Origin: Candidatus Accumulibacter affinis
Lineage (GTDB): Bacteria; Pseudomonadota; Gammaproteobacteria; Burkholderiales; Rhodocyclaceae
Reading direction: 5' to 3'
Length of the DNA stretch: 64,000 nucleotides
Assembly: GCA_016713625.1 (NCBI GenBank)
Contig: JADJOT010000002.1
Location: 124,001-188,000 of the forward strand
Part shown: positions 43,575 through 52,046 of the stretch, piece after piece
Layout of the letters: each line of letters begins with the position of its first letter
Position numbering within the stretch: position 1 is the first letter of the stretch
Position numbers and translations under genes: made by a program
The notes under the pieces: model-generated
What the model was told of the DNA's origin: nothing
Seen by the model: only the letters and a program-made list of their open reading frames with translations
The model's database searches: none

Positions 43575-44546
43575 ATGTCGGATCTACTGAAAAACATCGA
43601 TGCACGTACCAAGCTGGCGGGAACCAACAAGCTCGAGATCCTCCTGTTCTCGCTTGGCACGGATTCGCGAACGCAGCGCAGTGAGACTTTCGGGATCAAC
43701 GTCTTCAAGGTGCGTGAGGTGATGCGTACGCCGCCGATCACCGCGGCACCGGAAATGCTTCCTTCGGTCGAGGGGATGGTCAGTCTGCGGGGAGCGCTGG
43801 TGCCGGTGGTTGACCTGGCGCGCTATGCGGGGGTGGACACCCGGACGCCGCGCTCGATCATGATCGTTACCGAATACGCAGGCCATACGCAGGGTTTCCT
43901 GGTCGAAGCTGTGGACACCATTCTCCGCCTCGACTGGAGTCAGATGCGGGTGCCGCCGGCGATGCTTCTGGCCGAGCTGGGCGGTCTGGTGACGGCAGTT
44001 ACCGAATTGCCCGACGGTCGTCTGGTGATGATGATGGACGTCGAGAAAGTGCTCTCGGAAACGACGAACTACGACGACGAGATTGTCTATCGCAATATCA
44101 AGCCCATCGGCAATGCCGGCCTGACGGTCTATTTTGCGGATGACTCGGCGGTCGCTCGCAAGCAGATTCAGCGCACCCTGGAGGCGATGGGTGTGCAGTA
44201 CGTAGCGGCGATCAATGGCCGCGAAGCCTGGGACGAACTCGATAAAATGGCGAAATTCGCGCAGGCATCGGGTCAGGAAGTGAAGGACCTGATCAGTCTG
44301 GTATTGACCGACATCGAGATGCCGGAGATGGACGGTTACATTCTGACCAAGAAAATCAAGTCGGACCTGCGTTTCGTCGGCGTGCCGGTAATCATGCATT
44401 CATCGTTGTCCGGGATGTCCAACCAGCAACTTGGCAAATCGGTCGGCGTCGACGAGTATGTACCGAAATTCGAACCGCAACGCCTGTCCGAAACGCTGGC
44501 GCGGCGCCTGCAGCAGGGTGCTTGTCCGGCCCTTCCGCAGCCCTGA
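43575..44546 (+). CDS. cheV: CheV chemotaxis coupling protein (first copy)
   Basis: A 323-residue fusion of a CheW-like coupling domain (about 1-170) and a CheY-like receiver (about 185-323). The receiver has ADDSAVARKQ, the phosphoacceptor Asp in VLTDIEMPEMDGY and VIMHSSLSG. Start ATG 43575 follows AAAAGGA. CheV couples receptors to CheA in place of or beside CheW and may help adaptation by phosphorylation. It is followed by a second CheV. No cheW is present in the window. Confidence 0.93.
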   Translation: MSDLLKNIDARTKLAGTNKLEILLFSLGTDSRTQRSETFGINVFKVREVMRTPPITAAPEMLPSVEGMVSLRGALVPVVDLARYAGVDTRTPRSIMIVTEYAGHTQGFLVEAVDTILRLDWSQMRVPPAMLLAELGGLVTAVTELPDGRLVMMMDVEKVLSETTNYDDEIVYRNIKPIGNAGLTVYFADDSAVARKQIQRTLEAMGVQYVAAINGREAWDELDKMAKFAQASGQEVKDLISLVLTDIEMPEMDGYILTKKIKSDLRFVGVPVIMHSSLSGMSNQQLGKSVGVDEYVPKFEPQRLSETLARRLQQGACPALPQP

Positions 44547-44572
44547 TTTCGCGATCTTTCTGGAGCGCTACA

Positions 44573-45511
44573 ATGGATTTGGCAGAAAGGAAAAACCTGC
44601 TTGAGGGCGTTGACGCGCGCACCCGCCTGGCCGGTTCCAACAAGATGGAGATCCTGCTGTTCTCCCTGGGAACGCGCGAGACCTTCGGAATCAACGTGTT
44701 CAAGGTCCGTGAGGTCGGCCGGACACCGCACATTACCCGCACACCGAACATGCCACGCGGGGTCGAAGGCCTGATCTCGCTGCGCGGCAACGTCATCCCG
44801 GTGCTGTCGCTGATTTCCTTTCTTGATCACCAGGATGCGCCGCATGAGCATGGCCGGACGATGATGGTCGCCGAGTACTCGAAGCGGACGCTGGGTTTCC
44901 TGGTGCACGACGTGGATCGGATCATCCGCGTGGACTGGGAAAAAGTGAAGGCGCCGGAGACCGTGCTGTCGAACAATCAGGGTCTGATCACGGCCATCAC
45001 CGAACTCGATGACGACAAGCTGGTATCGATTCTCGATGTCGAGCAGATCCTGGCGAATGCTTTTGGTGAAGCGGTCATCGTCGATATCCCGCCGGCCAGG
45101 GTTGCTGAGGAGGTGACCATATTTTTTGCCGATGACTCGATCGTCGCCCGCCGAAAGATTGGCGAGGTGCTCGACAAGCTCGGCGTCAGGCACAAGCACG
45201 CAACCAATGGGGCAGAGGCATGGAGCCGATTGCAGGGAATTGCCGCGCACACGACGCAGACCGGCCGGGCCGTTCGCGACGAAATTCGCCTGATTCTGGT
45301 CGATGCCGAAATGCCGGAGATGGACGGCTATGTGCTCACCAAGAACATCAAGGGCGACCTTCGTTTCGCAGGGATTCCAGTGGTCATGCATTCGTCGCTG
45401 TCGTCGCAGGCCAATCATGCGATGGGCAAGGCAGTGGGGGTGGACGCCTACGTGGGCAAGTTTGACGCCAGCGTCCTGGCCGACACCCTGCGTCCCTTGC
45501 TCGAACACTGA
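44573..45511 (+). CDS. cheV: CheV chemotaxis coupling protein (second copy)
   Basis: A 312-residue CheW-receiver fusion, related to the first copy but clearly diverged. The coupling domain has FGINVFKVREVGRTPHITRTPNMPRGVEGLISLRG; the receiver has ADDSIVARRK, Asp in ILVDAEMPEMDGY and VVMHSSLSS. ATG 44573 has GGAG eight bases upstream. The two copies differ mainly in the loop after LLFSLGT, where the first has six extra residues (DSRTQR). Confidence 0.93.
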   Translation: MDLAERKNLLEGVDARTRLAGSNKMEILLFSLGTRETFGINVFKVREVGRTPHITRTPNMPRGVEGLISLRGNVIPVLSLISFLDHQDAPHEHGRTMMVAEYSKRTLGFLVHDVDRIIRVDWEKVKAPETVLSNNQGLITAITELDDDKLVSILDVEQILANAFGEAVIVDIPPARVAEEVTIFFADDSIVARRKIGEVLDKLGVRHKHATNGAEAWSRLQGIAAHTTQTGRAVRDEIRLILVDAEMPEMDGYVLTKNIKGDLRFAGIPVVMHSSLSSQANHAMGKAVGVDAYVGKFDASVLADTLRPLLEH

Positions 45512-45538
45512 GCGAAACACGGCAACCAGGAGTAGAGA

Positions 45539-45928
45539 ATGGCTGATCCGAAAATGAGAATTCTGGTGGTGGACGATTTCTCGACGATGCGACGTATCGT
45601 CAGGAACCTCCTCAAGGAATTGGGTTTCGCCAACGTCGACGAGGCGGAGGACGGTGCTGTGGCCCTGCAGAAGCTGCAGAATGGAGCGTTCGACTTTGTC
45701 GTGACCGACTGGAACATGCCCAACCTGGATGGTCTGCAACTGCTCAAGGCGATTCGCAGCGCGCCGGCACTGAAGCATCTGCCGGTGATGATGATTACCG
45801 CCGAGGCGAAGAAGGAAAACATCATTGCGGCGGCGCAGGCGGGGGCAAGCGGCTACATCGTCAAGCCTTTCACCGCCGCGACGCTTGCCGAAAAGCTGCA
45901 GAAGATCTTCGACAAGATGGGTGGCTGA
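45539..45928 (+). CDS. cheY: Chemotaxis response regulator CheY
   Basis: A 129-residue single-domain receiver that binds the flagellar switch when phosphorylated by CheA. Acidic pocket D12/D13, phosphoacceptor D57 in VVTDWNMPNLDG, Thr in MMITAEAKKENI and Lys in IVKPFTAATL match E. coli CheY closely. Stop overlaps the cheZ region by one base spacing only. Confidence 0.96.
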   Translation: MADPKMRILVVDDFSTMRRIVRNLLKELGFANVDEAEDGAVALQKLQNGAFDFVVTDWNMPNLDGLQLLKAIRSAPALKHLPVMMITAEAKKENIIAAAQAGASGYIVKPFTAATLAEKLQKIFDKMGG

Positions 45929-45929
45929 G

Positions 45930-46766
45930 ATGAGTGACGCGGATATGGCGGGAGATTCCAGGGAGCTTGAAGCTCTCTTCGACAGTATTGCCGCGACAGT
46001 TGCCGCCCCCGCAGCGCCGGTGCCGACAGCGTCTGCCGGGCCATCGCTACTGCAGCAGTTGGCTGAGGGCGACGGCAGCGGTGACAGCGATGAGCTGCAG
46101 TCGCTGTTCGATTCGGTCGTCGCGGCGCGCACCACGGCCGGCGGTGAACAGTGGGCGGGTCAGGACCGGGTGTTTCAGCGCGTCGGCCAGATGGCCAGGC
46201 AGTTGCACGACACGCTCGGTCAACTGGGCTATCACGAACTCCTCGAAAACACCGTCGCAGCCATCCCGGATACCCGGGACCGGCTCAATTATGTCGCCAA
46301 CCTCACCGAGCAGGCGGCCTGCCGGGTGTTGAATGCGACGGATGTCGCCAACCCCTTGCAGGAGGAGCTCGAGGCTGACGCCGCCGCGCTGGCACGGCAA
46401 TGGGACGCGCTGTTTGCCAATCAGATCGGCGTCGACGAGTTCAAGCGTCTGGCGGAGGAGACGCGTTGCTTCCTCAAGCAGGGGCTGCCGCAAAAAACTG
46501 CCGCCACCAGGACGCAACTGCTCGAGATCATGATGGCGCAGGATTTCCAGGATCTGACCGGACAGGTGATCAAGAAGATCATCCATGTAGCGCAGGAACT
46601 GGAGACACAACTGATGGGGGTGCTCATCGAAACCCTGCCCGGCGAGCGGCGCACCGATTCGGTGATGAGCCTGCTCAATGGACCAGTGATCAACAGCGAA
46701 GGGCGCAGCGACGTTGTCGCCACGCAGCAACAGGTCGACGACTTGCTCGGCAGCCTGGGATTCTAG
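45930..46766 (+). CDS. cheZ: CheY-P phosphatase CheZ
   Basis: A 278-residue CheZ that speeds dephosphorylation of CheY. The catalytic helix reads MMAQDFQDLTGQVIKKI, with the Asp and Gln of the active site, and the C-terminus ends QQVDDLLGSLGF, the CheY-binding peptide. The N-terminal 70 residues are longer than in E. coli (214 residues total there) and contain the repeated motif (S)RELEALFDS / DELQSLFDS. Confidence 0.94.
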   Translation: MSDADMAGDSRELEALFDSIAATVAAPAAPVPTASAGPSLLQQLAEGDGSGDSDELQSLFDSVVAARTTAGGEQWAGQDRVFQRVGQMARQLHDTLGQLGYHELLENTVAAIPDTRDRLNYVANLTEQAACRVLNATDVANPLQEELEADAAALARQWDALFANQIGVDEFKRLAEETRCFLKQGLPQKTAATRTQLLEIMMAQDFQDLTGQVIKKIIHVAQELETQLMGVLIETLPGERRTDSVMSLLNGPVINSEGRSDVVATQQQVDDLLGSLGF

Positions 46767-46776
46767 GAGGTTCAGG

Positions 46777-48690
46777 ATGAGTGACTTTGGCGGCATGGAA
46801 GACCTTCTGCAGGACTTCCTGCAGGAGGCTGGTGATCTCCTGTCGGATGTCGACAACAAGCTCGTTGATCTGGAGCGGGCGCCGGAGGATCGGCGTTTGC
46901 TGAACGACATCTTTCGCGGCTTTCACACCATCAAGGGCGGCGCGGGTTTTCTCAACGCCGCCGAGCTGGTTACCCTCTGCCACCTGACCGAGAACCTTTT
47001 CGACAAGCTGCGCAACGCCGAGATGGCGCTGACGCCGGCATTGATGGATACCATCATGGCCGCAACCCAGAGCGTGCGCGACATGTTTGGCGAGATCGCC
47101 CAGGGCCGGCAGCCGGACACGGCGCCCGCGCAGGTGATCGACGATTTGCGGGCGGTGCTCGCCGGCGCTGTCGACCGGCAGTCTGCGGTCGCCGCGGCGG
47201 CCACGCCTGCGCCGGCCGCTGTGGCTACGGCAGAGGGCCCGAACTGGCTGGCCCTGCACGCGGCGGTGACTACCGGCCAACACGCCGGGTCGCCGTCGGT
47301 TGCCGCGCGTCGCCAAGCGGCGGGCGTAGTGGACACCGCCGCCGCGGTGGATCTGGGCAGTCTGCAACCGCATTTCCCGCCCGAGGGGCGTCGCGCCACC
47401 GACAAGCCAGCAGCGGCGGTAAGCGGCGCCACCTCCGGGCGCCGTGCCGAGGAACGAGCGGCCGCGCGTGAGACGACGATTCGCGTCGATACCGCGCGCC
47501 TCGATCAGGTGCTCAACCTGTCCGGCGAGATCGGTCTGACGAAGAACCGCCTGACCAGCCTGCGCGCCGACATTCTCGCCGGCAGAACCGATACGGAAAC
47601 GCTGCAGGCACTCGACCAGGCGGTCAGCCAGCTCGACCTGCTGGTCTCCGATTTGCAGAACTCGGTGATGAAGACGCGCATGCAGCCGATCGGCCGCCTA
47701 TTTCAGAAGTACCCGCGTATCGCACGCGATCTGGCGCGGCAACTGGGCAAGGACGTCGAACTGGCGCTGGTCGGCGAAGAGACTGAAGTCGATAAGACGA
47801 TGATCGAGGATCTGGCCGATCCGCTGATTCACCTGATTCGCAATGCCGTCGACCATGGCGTCGAGTCCGCCGAAGAGCGCCGGCTGGCCGGCAAGCCGGT
47901 GAACAGCGTGGTGCGCCTGGAAGCACGGCAGGAGGGCGACCACATCGTCCTGATCATTGCCGATGACGGCCGCGGCATGAGCCCGGAACGGATCCGGGCC
48001 AAGGCCATCGAGAAGAAGATCATCGGCGAAGAGGAGGCGAATGCCCTCGATGACCGGCAGAGCCTGAATCTGATCTTCCTGCCCGGCTTCTCGACGATGG
48101 CCCAGGCGTCGGCGGTTTCCGGCCGGGGCGTTGGGATGGATGTCGTCAAGACCAATATCCAGAAGCTCAATGGCGCGATCGAGATCCGCTCCGAACCTGG
48201 AAAGGGCTCGGTGTTCATCATTTCGCTGCCGTTGACGCTGGCCATTCTGCCCGTCTTGCTGGTCCTGCTCGGTGAGCAACCCTTTGCGCTGCCGCTGTCG
48301 ATGGTGCGCGAGATCCTGCCGATCGACCACCAGCGAATGCAGGAAGTCGGCGGCAGGGAAACCCTGGTGGTACGTGGCGAGATCCTGCCGGTGATCGCGC
48401 TTTCCCGTTTGCTTGGCTGGCCGGAGGTGCAGAAACCCGAGTACGGCGTTTTGATGCAGTCTGCCGAGCGCAGCTTCATTCTGGCAGTCGACAACTTTGC
48501 CGGCCGCGATGACGCGGTGATCAAGGCGCTGGACGACTTCCGTCCGCGTGGGGTGGCCGGGGTGACCACGCTGTCCAACGGTCAGATCGTCCTGATCCTG
48601 GATATGAAGGAATTGCTGGTCGACCTGACGACGTTTCCCGAGCGGGATGCGCGAAGCGTACCGACGCGCGCCCTGGAGGTCTTCGCCTAG
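46777..48690 (+). CDS. cheA: Chemotaxis histidine kinase CheA
   Basis: A 637-residue kinase. P1 has the phosphorylated H50 in FHTIKGGAGFL. Residues about 115-230 are an Ala/Pro/Arg-rich linker with no recognisable P2 (CheY-binding) domain. P3 (RVDTARLDQVLNLSGEIGLTKNRL), P4 (LIRNAVDHGVE, ADDGRGM, GRGVGMDVVK) and the CheW-like P5 follow. ATG 46777 follows GGAGG. The last gene of the cheVVYZA unit. Confidence 0.95.
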   Translation: MSDFGGMEDLLQDFLQEAGDLLSDVDNKLVDLERAPEDRRLLNDIFRGFHTIKGGAGFLNAAELVTLCHLTENLFDKLRNAEMALTPALMDTIMAATQSVRDMFGEIAQGRQPDTAPAQVIDDLRAVLAGAVDRQSAVAAAATPAPAAVATAEGPNWLALHAAVTTGQHAGSPSVAARRQAAGVVDTAAAVDLGSLQPHFPPEGRRATDKPAAAVSGATSGRRAEERAAARETTIRVDTARLDQVLNLSGEIGLTKNRLTSLRADILAGRTDTETLQALDQAVSQLDLLVSDLQNSVMKTRMQPIGRLFQKYPRIARDLARQLGKDVELALVGEETEVDKTMIEDLADPLIHLIRNAVDHGVESAEERRLAGKPVNSVVRLEARQEGDHIVLIIADDGRGMSPERIRAKAIEKKIIGEEEANALDDRQSLNLIFLPGFSTMAQASAVSGRGVGMDVVKTNIQKLNGAIEIRSEPGKGSVFIISLPLTLAILPVLLVLLGEQPFALPLSMVREILPIDHQRMQEVGGRETLVVRGEILPVIALSRLLGWPEVQKPEYGVLMQSAERSFILAVDNFAGRDDAVIKALDDFRPRGVAGVTTLSNGQIVLILDMKELLVDLTTFPERDARSVPTRALEVFA

Positions 48691-48794
48691 GTAGGTGCCG
48701 GCAAACGCCCCTGCAGACGCGTTGTTCTTGCGCAACTGTTCGAGAAGTCGTCTAAATTACAGATCATAATCGTCTATTTTAACGGTTGTTTTTC

Positions 48795-48800
48795 TATAAT
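48795..48800 (+). promoter_or_regulatory. -10-like element before flhB
   Basis: A TATAAT 26 bases before the flhB ATG, at the end of an AT-rich stretch (48755-48800) that stands out from the surrounding GC-rich genes. No convincing -35, sigma-54 or sigma-28 partner found, so only a possible promoter region is claimed. Confidence 0.35.
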
Positions 48801-48826
48801 AGCCGCGAGTAAAACGAAAGCTCGAC

Positions 48827-49966
48827 ATGGCTGAGGAAAGCGACCTCGAAAGAACGGAACCGGCGTCGGCAAGACGCCTGGAACAGGCGCGCGAAGAGGG
48901 TCAGGTCCCACGTTCGCGGGAGGTCGGCGCGTTCCTGGTCCTGATCGTTGCCGCAGCCGCGTTCTGGCTGCTGGGACCCTGGATGGTGCAGCGGCTGGCG
49001 GAGATTTTCCGGCGCGGCTTGCGCGTCGATGCGGACCTGGCACGCGAGCCATTGCTGATGCTCGTGCGTCTGGCCGACAGCTCGATTGACGCCCTGCTCA
49101 CGCTGGCCCCCTTGTTTGCAGCGCTGGTCGCTGCCGCGTTGCTGTCGCCTTTCTTTCTTGGTAGCTGGAATTTTTCCCCGCAGGCCCTGCAACCGGATCT
49201 GAGCCGTGTGAACCCGCTCAAGGGCCTTGCCCGCCTGGTTTCCTGGAGCGGTCTGGCGGAACTGCTCAAAGCGGTCGCCAAGGCTTCGCTGCTCGGTGGC
49301 GTTGCGGCGTGGATTCTCTGGAGTGAGCGCGGCGACCTGTTCGCCATGTTTGCCCAGTCGATTCCGGTCGGACTGTCAAGCACCGGTCATCTGCTCAGTT
49401 TCAGTTTCCTGGCGATCGTTGCCGCGATGTTGCTGATCGTTGCCGTCGATGTGCCATTCCAGATCTGGCAATACCACGACAAGCTCAAGATGAGTCGCCA
49501 GGAACTCAAGCAGGAAGGCAAGGAACTCGAGGGCAACCCCGAAATCAAGGGCCGCATCCGCCAACTGCAGCGGGAGGCGGCCCGCAAGCGGATGATGGCC
49601 GCCGTGCCGGCAGCCGACGTGATCGTGACCAACCCCGGCCACTACGCGGTGGCCCTGGCCTACAAGAGCGGCATGCAGGCGCCGAAGGTGCTGGCCAAGG
49701 GGCTCGGCGAGATCGCCCTGAAGATCCGTCAGCTGGGCGCCGAGAGCGATATCCCGATCGTCGAGGCAGCCCCTCTGGCGCGTGCCCTCTATCGCCACGT
49801 CGAACTGGATCAGGAAATCCCCTCGACGCTCTATGCGGCGGTCGCCGAGGTGCTGGCCTATATCTATCAGTTGAGCAACTGGCGCCAGAGCGGTGGGGAG
49901 CAGCCGCTGCCGCCGCGCGCGATCACGGTACCTGACGAACTGCTGGTGGAGGACGCGGATGACTAG
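48827..49966 (+). CDS. flhB: Flagellar export switch protein FlhB
   Basis: A 379-residue membrane protein of the flagellar type III export gate with four membrane segments and a cytoplasmic domain that switches substrate class after self-cleavage. The cleavage site, normally NPTH, reads N269-P270-G271-H272 (codons AAC CCC GGC CAC at 49631-49642). The scissile Asn-Pro is kept. The N-terminus (ESDLERTEPASARRLEQAREEGQVPRSRE) and KEGNPEIKGR-like segment are typical. Stop overlaps flhA by eight bases. Confidence 0.95.
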   Translation: MAEESDLERTEPASARRLEQAREEGQVPRSREVGAFLVLIVAAAAFWLLGPWMVQRLAEIFRRGLRVDADLAREPLLMLVRLADSSIDALLTLAPLFAALVAAALLSPFFLGSWNFSPQALQPDLSRVNPLKGLARLVSWSGLAELLKAVAKASLLGGVAAWILWSERGDLFAMFAQSIPVGLSSTGHLLSFSFLAIVAAMLLIVAVDVPFQIWQYHDKLKMSRQELKQEGKELEGNPEIKGRIRQLQREAARKRMMAAVPAADVIVTNPGHYAVALAYKSGMQAPKVLAKGLGEIALKIRQLGAESDIPIVEAAPLARALYRHVELDQEIPSTLYAAVAEVLAYIYQLSNWRQSGGEQPLPPRAITVPDELLVEDADD

Positions 49967-52046
49967 CGCGAGCCTCACGCTGCAGGACTTCTTCGCTCGT
50001 TTCGGCCAGCAGCGGCAGCTGGCGGGTCCGCTGCTGATCCTGCTGATTCTGGCGATGATGGTCTTGCCGCTGCCACCATTTTTTCTGGATCTCTTTTTCA
50101 CCTTCAACATCGCCATTTCAGTGATCGTCATGCTGGTCGCCATGAGCGTGATGAAGCCGCTCGACTTCTCGGTCTTTCCGACGGTGCTGCTGGTCACTAC
50201 CCTGCTGCGGCTGTCGCTCAACGTCGCTTCGACACGGGTGGTTCTGCTCGAAGGCCATACCGGCCCCGGTGCCGCCGGACGAGTGATCGAAGCATTCGGG
50301 CATTTCCTGGTCGGCGGCAACTATGCTGTTGGCCTGGTGGTGTTCACGATTCTGGTGGTGATCAATTTCGTGGTGATTACCAAGGGTGCCGGGCGCGTTG
50401 CCGAGGTGGCCGCCCGCTTCACCCTCGACGCCATGCCGGGCAAGCAGATGGCGATTGACGCAGACCTCAACGCCGGCCTGATCGGCGAGGACGAGGCACG
50501 CAAACGCCGCACGACGATCGCCCAGGAAGCGGATTTCTTTGGTTCGATGGACGGCGCATCGAAGTTCGTTCGCGGCGACGCGGTAGCCGGTATCCTGATC
50601 ATGCTGATCAACGTCATTGGCGGCCTGTTCGTCGGTGTTCTTCAGCACAACCTCGATATCGGCACCGCTGCCCGGACCTACACCCTGCTGACCATTGGCG
50701 ATGGTCTGGTGGCCCAGATCCCGGCGCTGATCATCTCGATTGCCGCAGGTATGGTGGTGACGCGCGTCGGCGACGACCAGGATGTATCGCAACAGTTTGT
50801 TTCCCAGTTGTTCAGCAATCCGAAGTTGCTGTTTCTGACGGCCGCGATCATCGGTCTGCTGGGTCTGATCCCCGGCATGCCCAATTTCGTTTTTCTGCTC
50901 ATCGCCAGCATTCTCGCGGCCATGGCCTGGCAGCTGGAAAAGCGTTCGCGAACAGCAACGCCGGTGCCCGTAACGGTCGCGCCGGTGGCCAGCCGCGAAA
51001 CGCAGGAGGCCAGCTGGAGCGACGTGACGCCGCTCGACGTACTTGGCCTCGAAGTGGGCTATCGCCTGATTCCGCTGGTCGACAAGTCGCAGGACGGAGA
51101 GTTGTTGCGCCGAATCCGCGGTATCCGCAAGAAGTTTGCGCAGGAAGTGGGTTTCCTGGTGTCGCCGGTGCACATTCGCGACAACCTGGAACTGAAGCCC
51201 AACGCCTACAAAATTCTGCTCAATGGCGTCGAGATCGGTGAAGGAGAAGCCTTTCCGGGCAGCCTGCTGGCGATCAATCCCGGTCGGGTTGCCGGACAGC
51301 TGCCCGGTACAGCCACCAAGGATCCGGCCTTCGGCCTGCCCGCAGTCTGGATTGATCCGGCACAGCGCGAGCAGGCACAGGCTTACGGTTACACCGTCGT
51401 CGATGCGAGCACGGTCGCCGCAACGCACCTCAACCACCTGATTCTCTCGCATGCTGCTGAACTGCTCGGACGGCAGGAGACACAGGCCCTGCTCGATCAC
51501 CTGGCCAAGGAGATGCCCAAAGTGGTCGAAGACCTGGTACCCAAGACCTTGTCGATCGGAGTGCTGCAGAAGGTATTGCGCAACCTGCTGGAAGAGGGGG
51601 TGCATCTGCGCGATATGCGTACCATTATCGAGACCCTGGTCGACCTGGCTCCGCGCTCCCAGGACCCGGAACTGCTGACGGCACAGGTGCGTAACGCCCT
51701 GGGCCGCTCGATCGTTCAGGAGCTTTATCCGGGAGGGGCTGACCTGCAGGTGATCTCTCTTGATCCGCAACTCGAGCGCCTGCTTCTGCAGGCGGTTGCC
51801 GGTGCTGGCGATGGCGCCAGCATCGAGCCTGGCCTGGCGGATACCCTGGTCCGTGAGGCCGTTGCTGCCGCGCAACATCAGGAGGAGGTCGGTTTGCCGA
51901 TGGTGCTGCTGGTTCCCGGCAGTCTGCGCACCCTGTTGTCCCGTTTCCTGCGTCGCAGTGTTTCCCAGCTGAAAGTCCTGGCCCACACGGAAGTACCTGA
52001 AGACAGGACCATCAAAGTGACCTCCATCATCGGACAAAGAGTATGA
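49959..52046 (+). CDS. flhA: Flagellar export protein FlhA
   Basis: A 695-residue export-gate component with eight predicted membrane segments in the first 330 residues and a large cytoplasmic platform for chaperone-substrate complexes. LRLSLNVASTRVVLLEGH, FVVITKGAGRVAEVAARFTLDAMPGKQMAIDADLNAGLI (the FHIPEP region) and RFLRRSVSQLKVLAHTEVPEDR are typical. Ends in an ATGA overlap with flhF. Confidence 0.97.
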   Translation: MTSASLTLQDFFARFGQQRQLAGPLLILLILAMMVLPLPPFFLDLFFTFNIAISVIVMLVAMSVMKPLDFSVFPTVLLVTTLLRLSLNVASTRVVLLEGHTGPGAAGRVIEAFGHFLVGGNYAVGLVVFTILVVINFVVITKGAGRVAEVAARFTLDAMPGKQMAIDADLNAGLIGEDEARKRRTTIAQEADFFGSMDGASKFVRGDAVAGILIMLINVIGGLFVGVLQHNLDIGTAARTYTLLTIGDGLVAQIPALIISIAAGMVVTRVGDDQDVSQQFVSQLFSNPKLLFLTAAIIGLLGLIPGMPNFVFLLIASILAAMAWQLEKRSRTATPVPVTVAPVASRETQEASWSDVTPLDVLGLEVGYRLIPLVDKSQDGELLRRIRGIRKKFAQEVGFLVSPVHIRDNLELKPNAYKILLNGVEIGEGEAFPGSLLAINPGRVAGQLPGTATKDPAFGLPAVWIDPAQREQAQAYGYTVVDASTVAATHLNHLILSHAAELLGRQETQALLDHLAKEMPKVVEDLVPKTLSIGVLQKVLRNLLEEGVHLRDMRTIIETLVDLAPRSQDPELLTAQVRNALGRSIVQELYPGGADLQVISLDPQLERLLLQAVAGAGDGASIEPGLADTLVREAVAAAQHQEEVGLPMVLLVPGSLRTLLSRFLRRSVSQLKVLAHTEVPEDRTIKVTSIIGQRV

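Noticed and set aside
50118..52037. Long open frame of 639 codons on the minus strand
   Set aside because: It is fully antisense to flhA, has biased His/Gln/Arg composition typical of GC-rich shadow frames, and shows no family motif.
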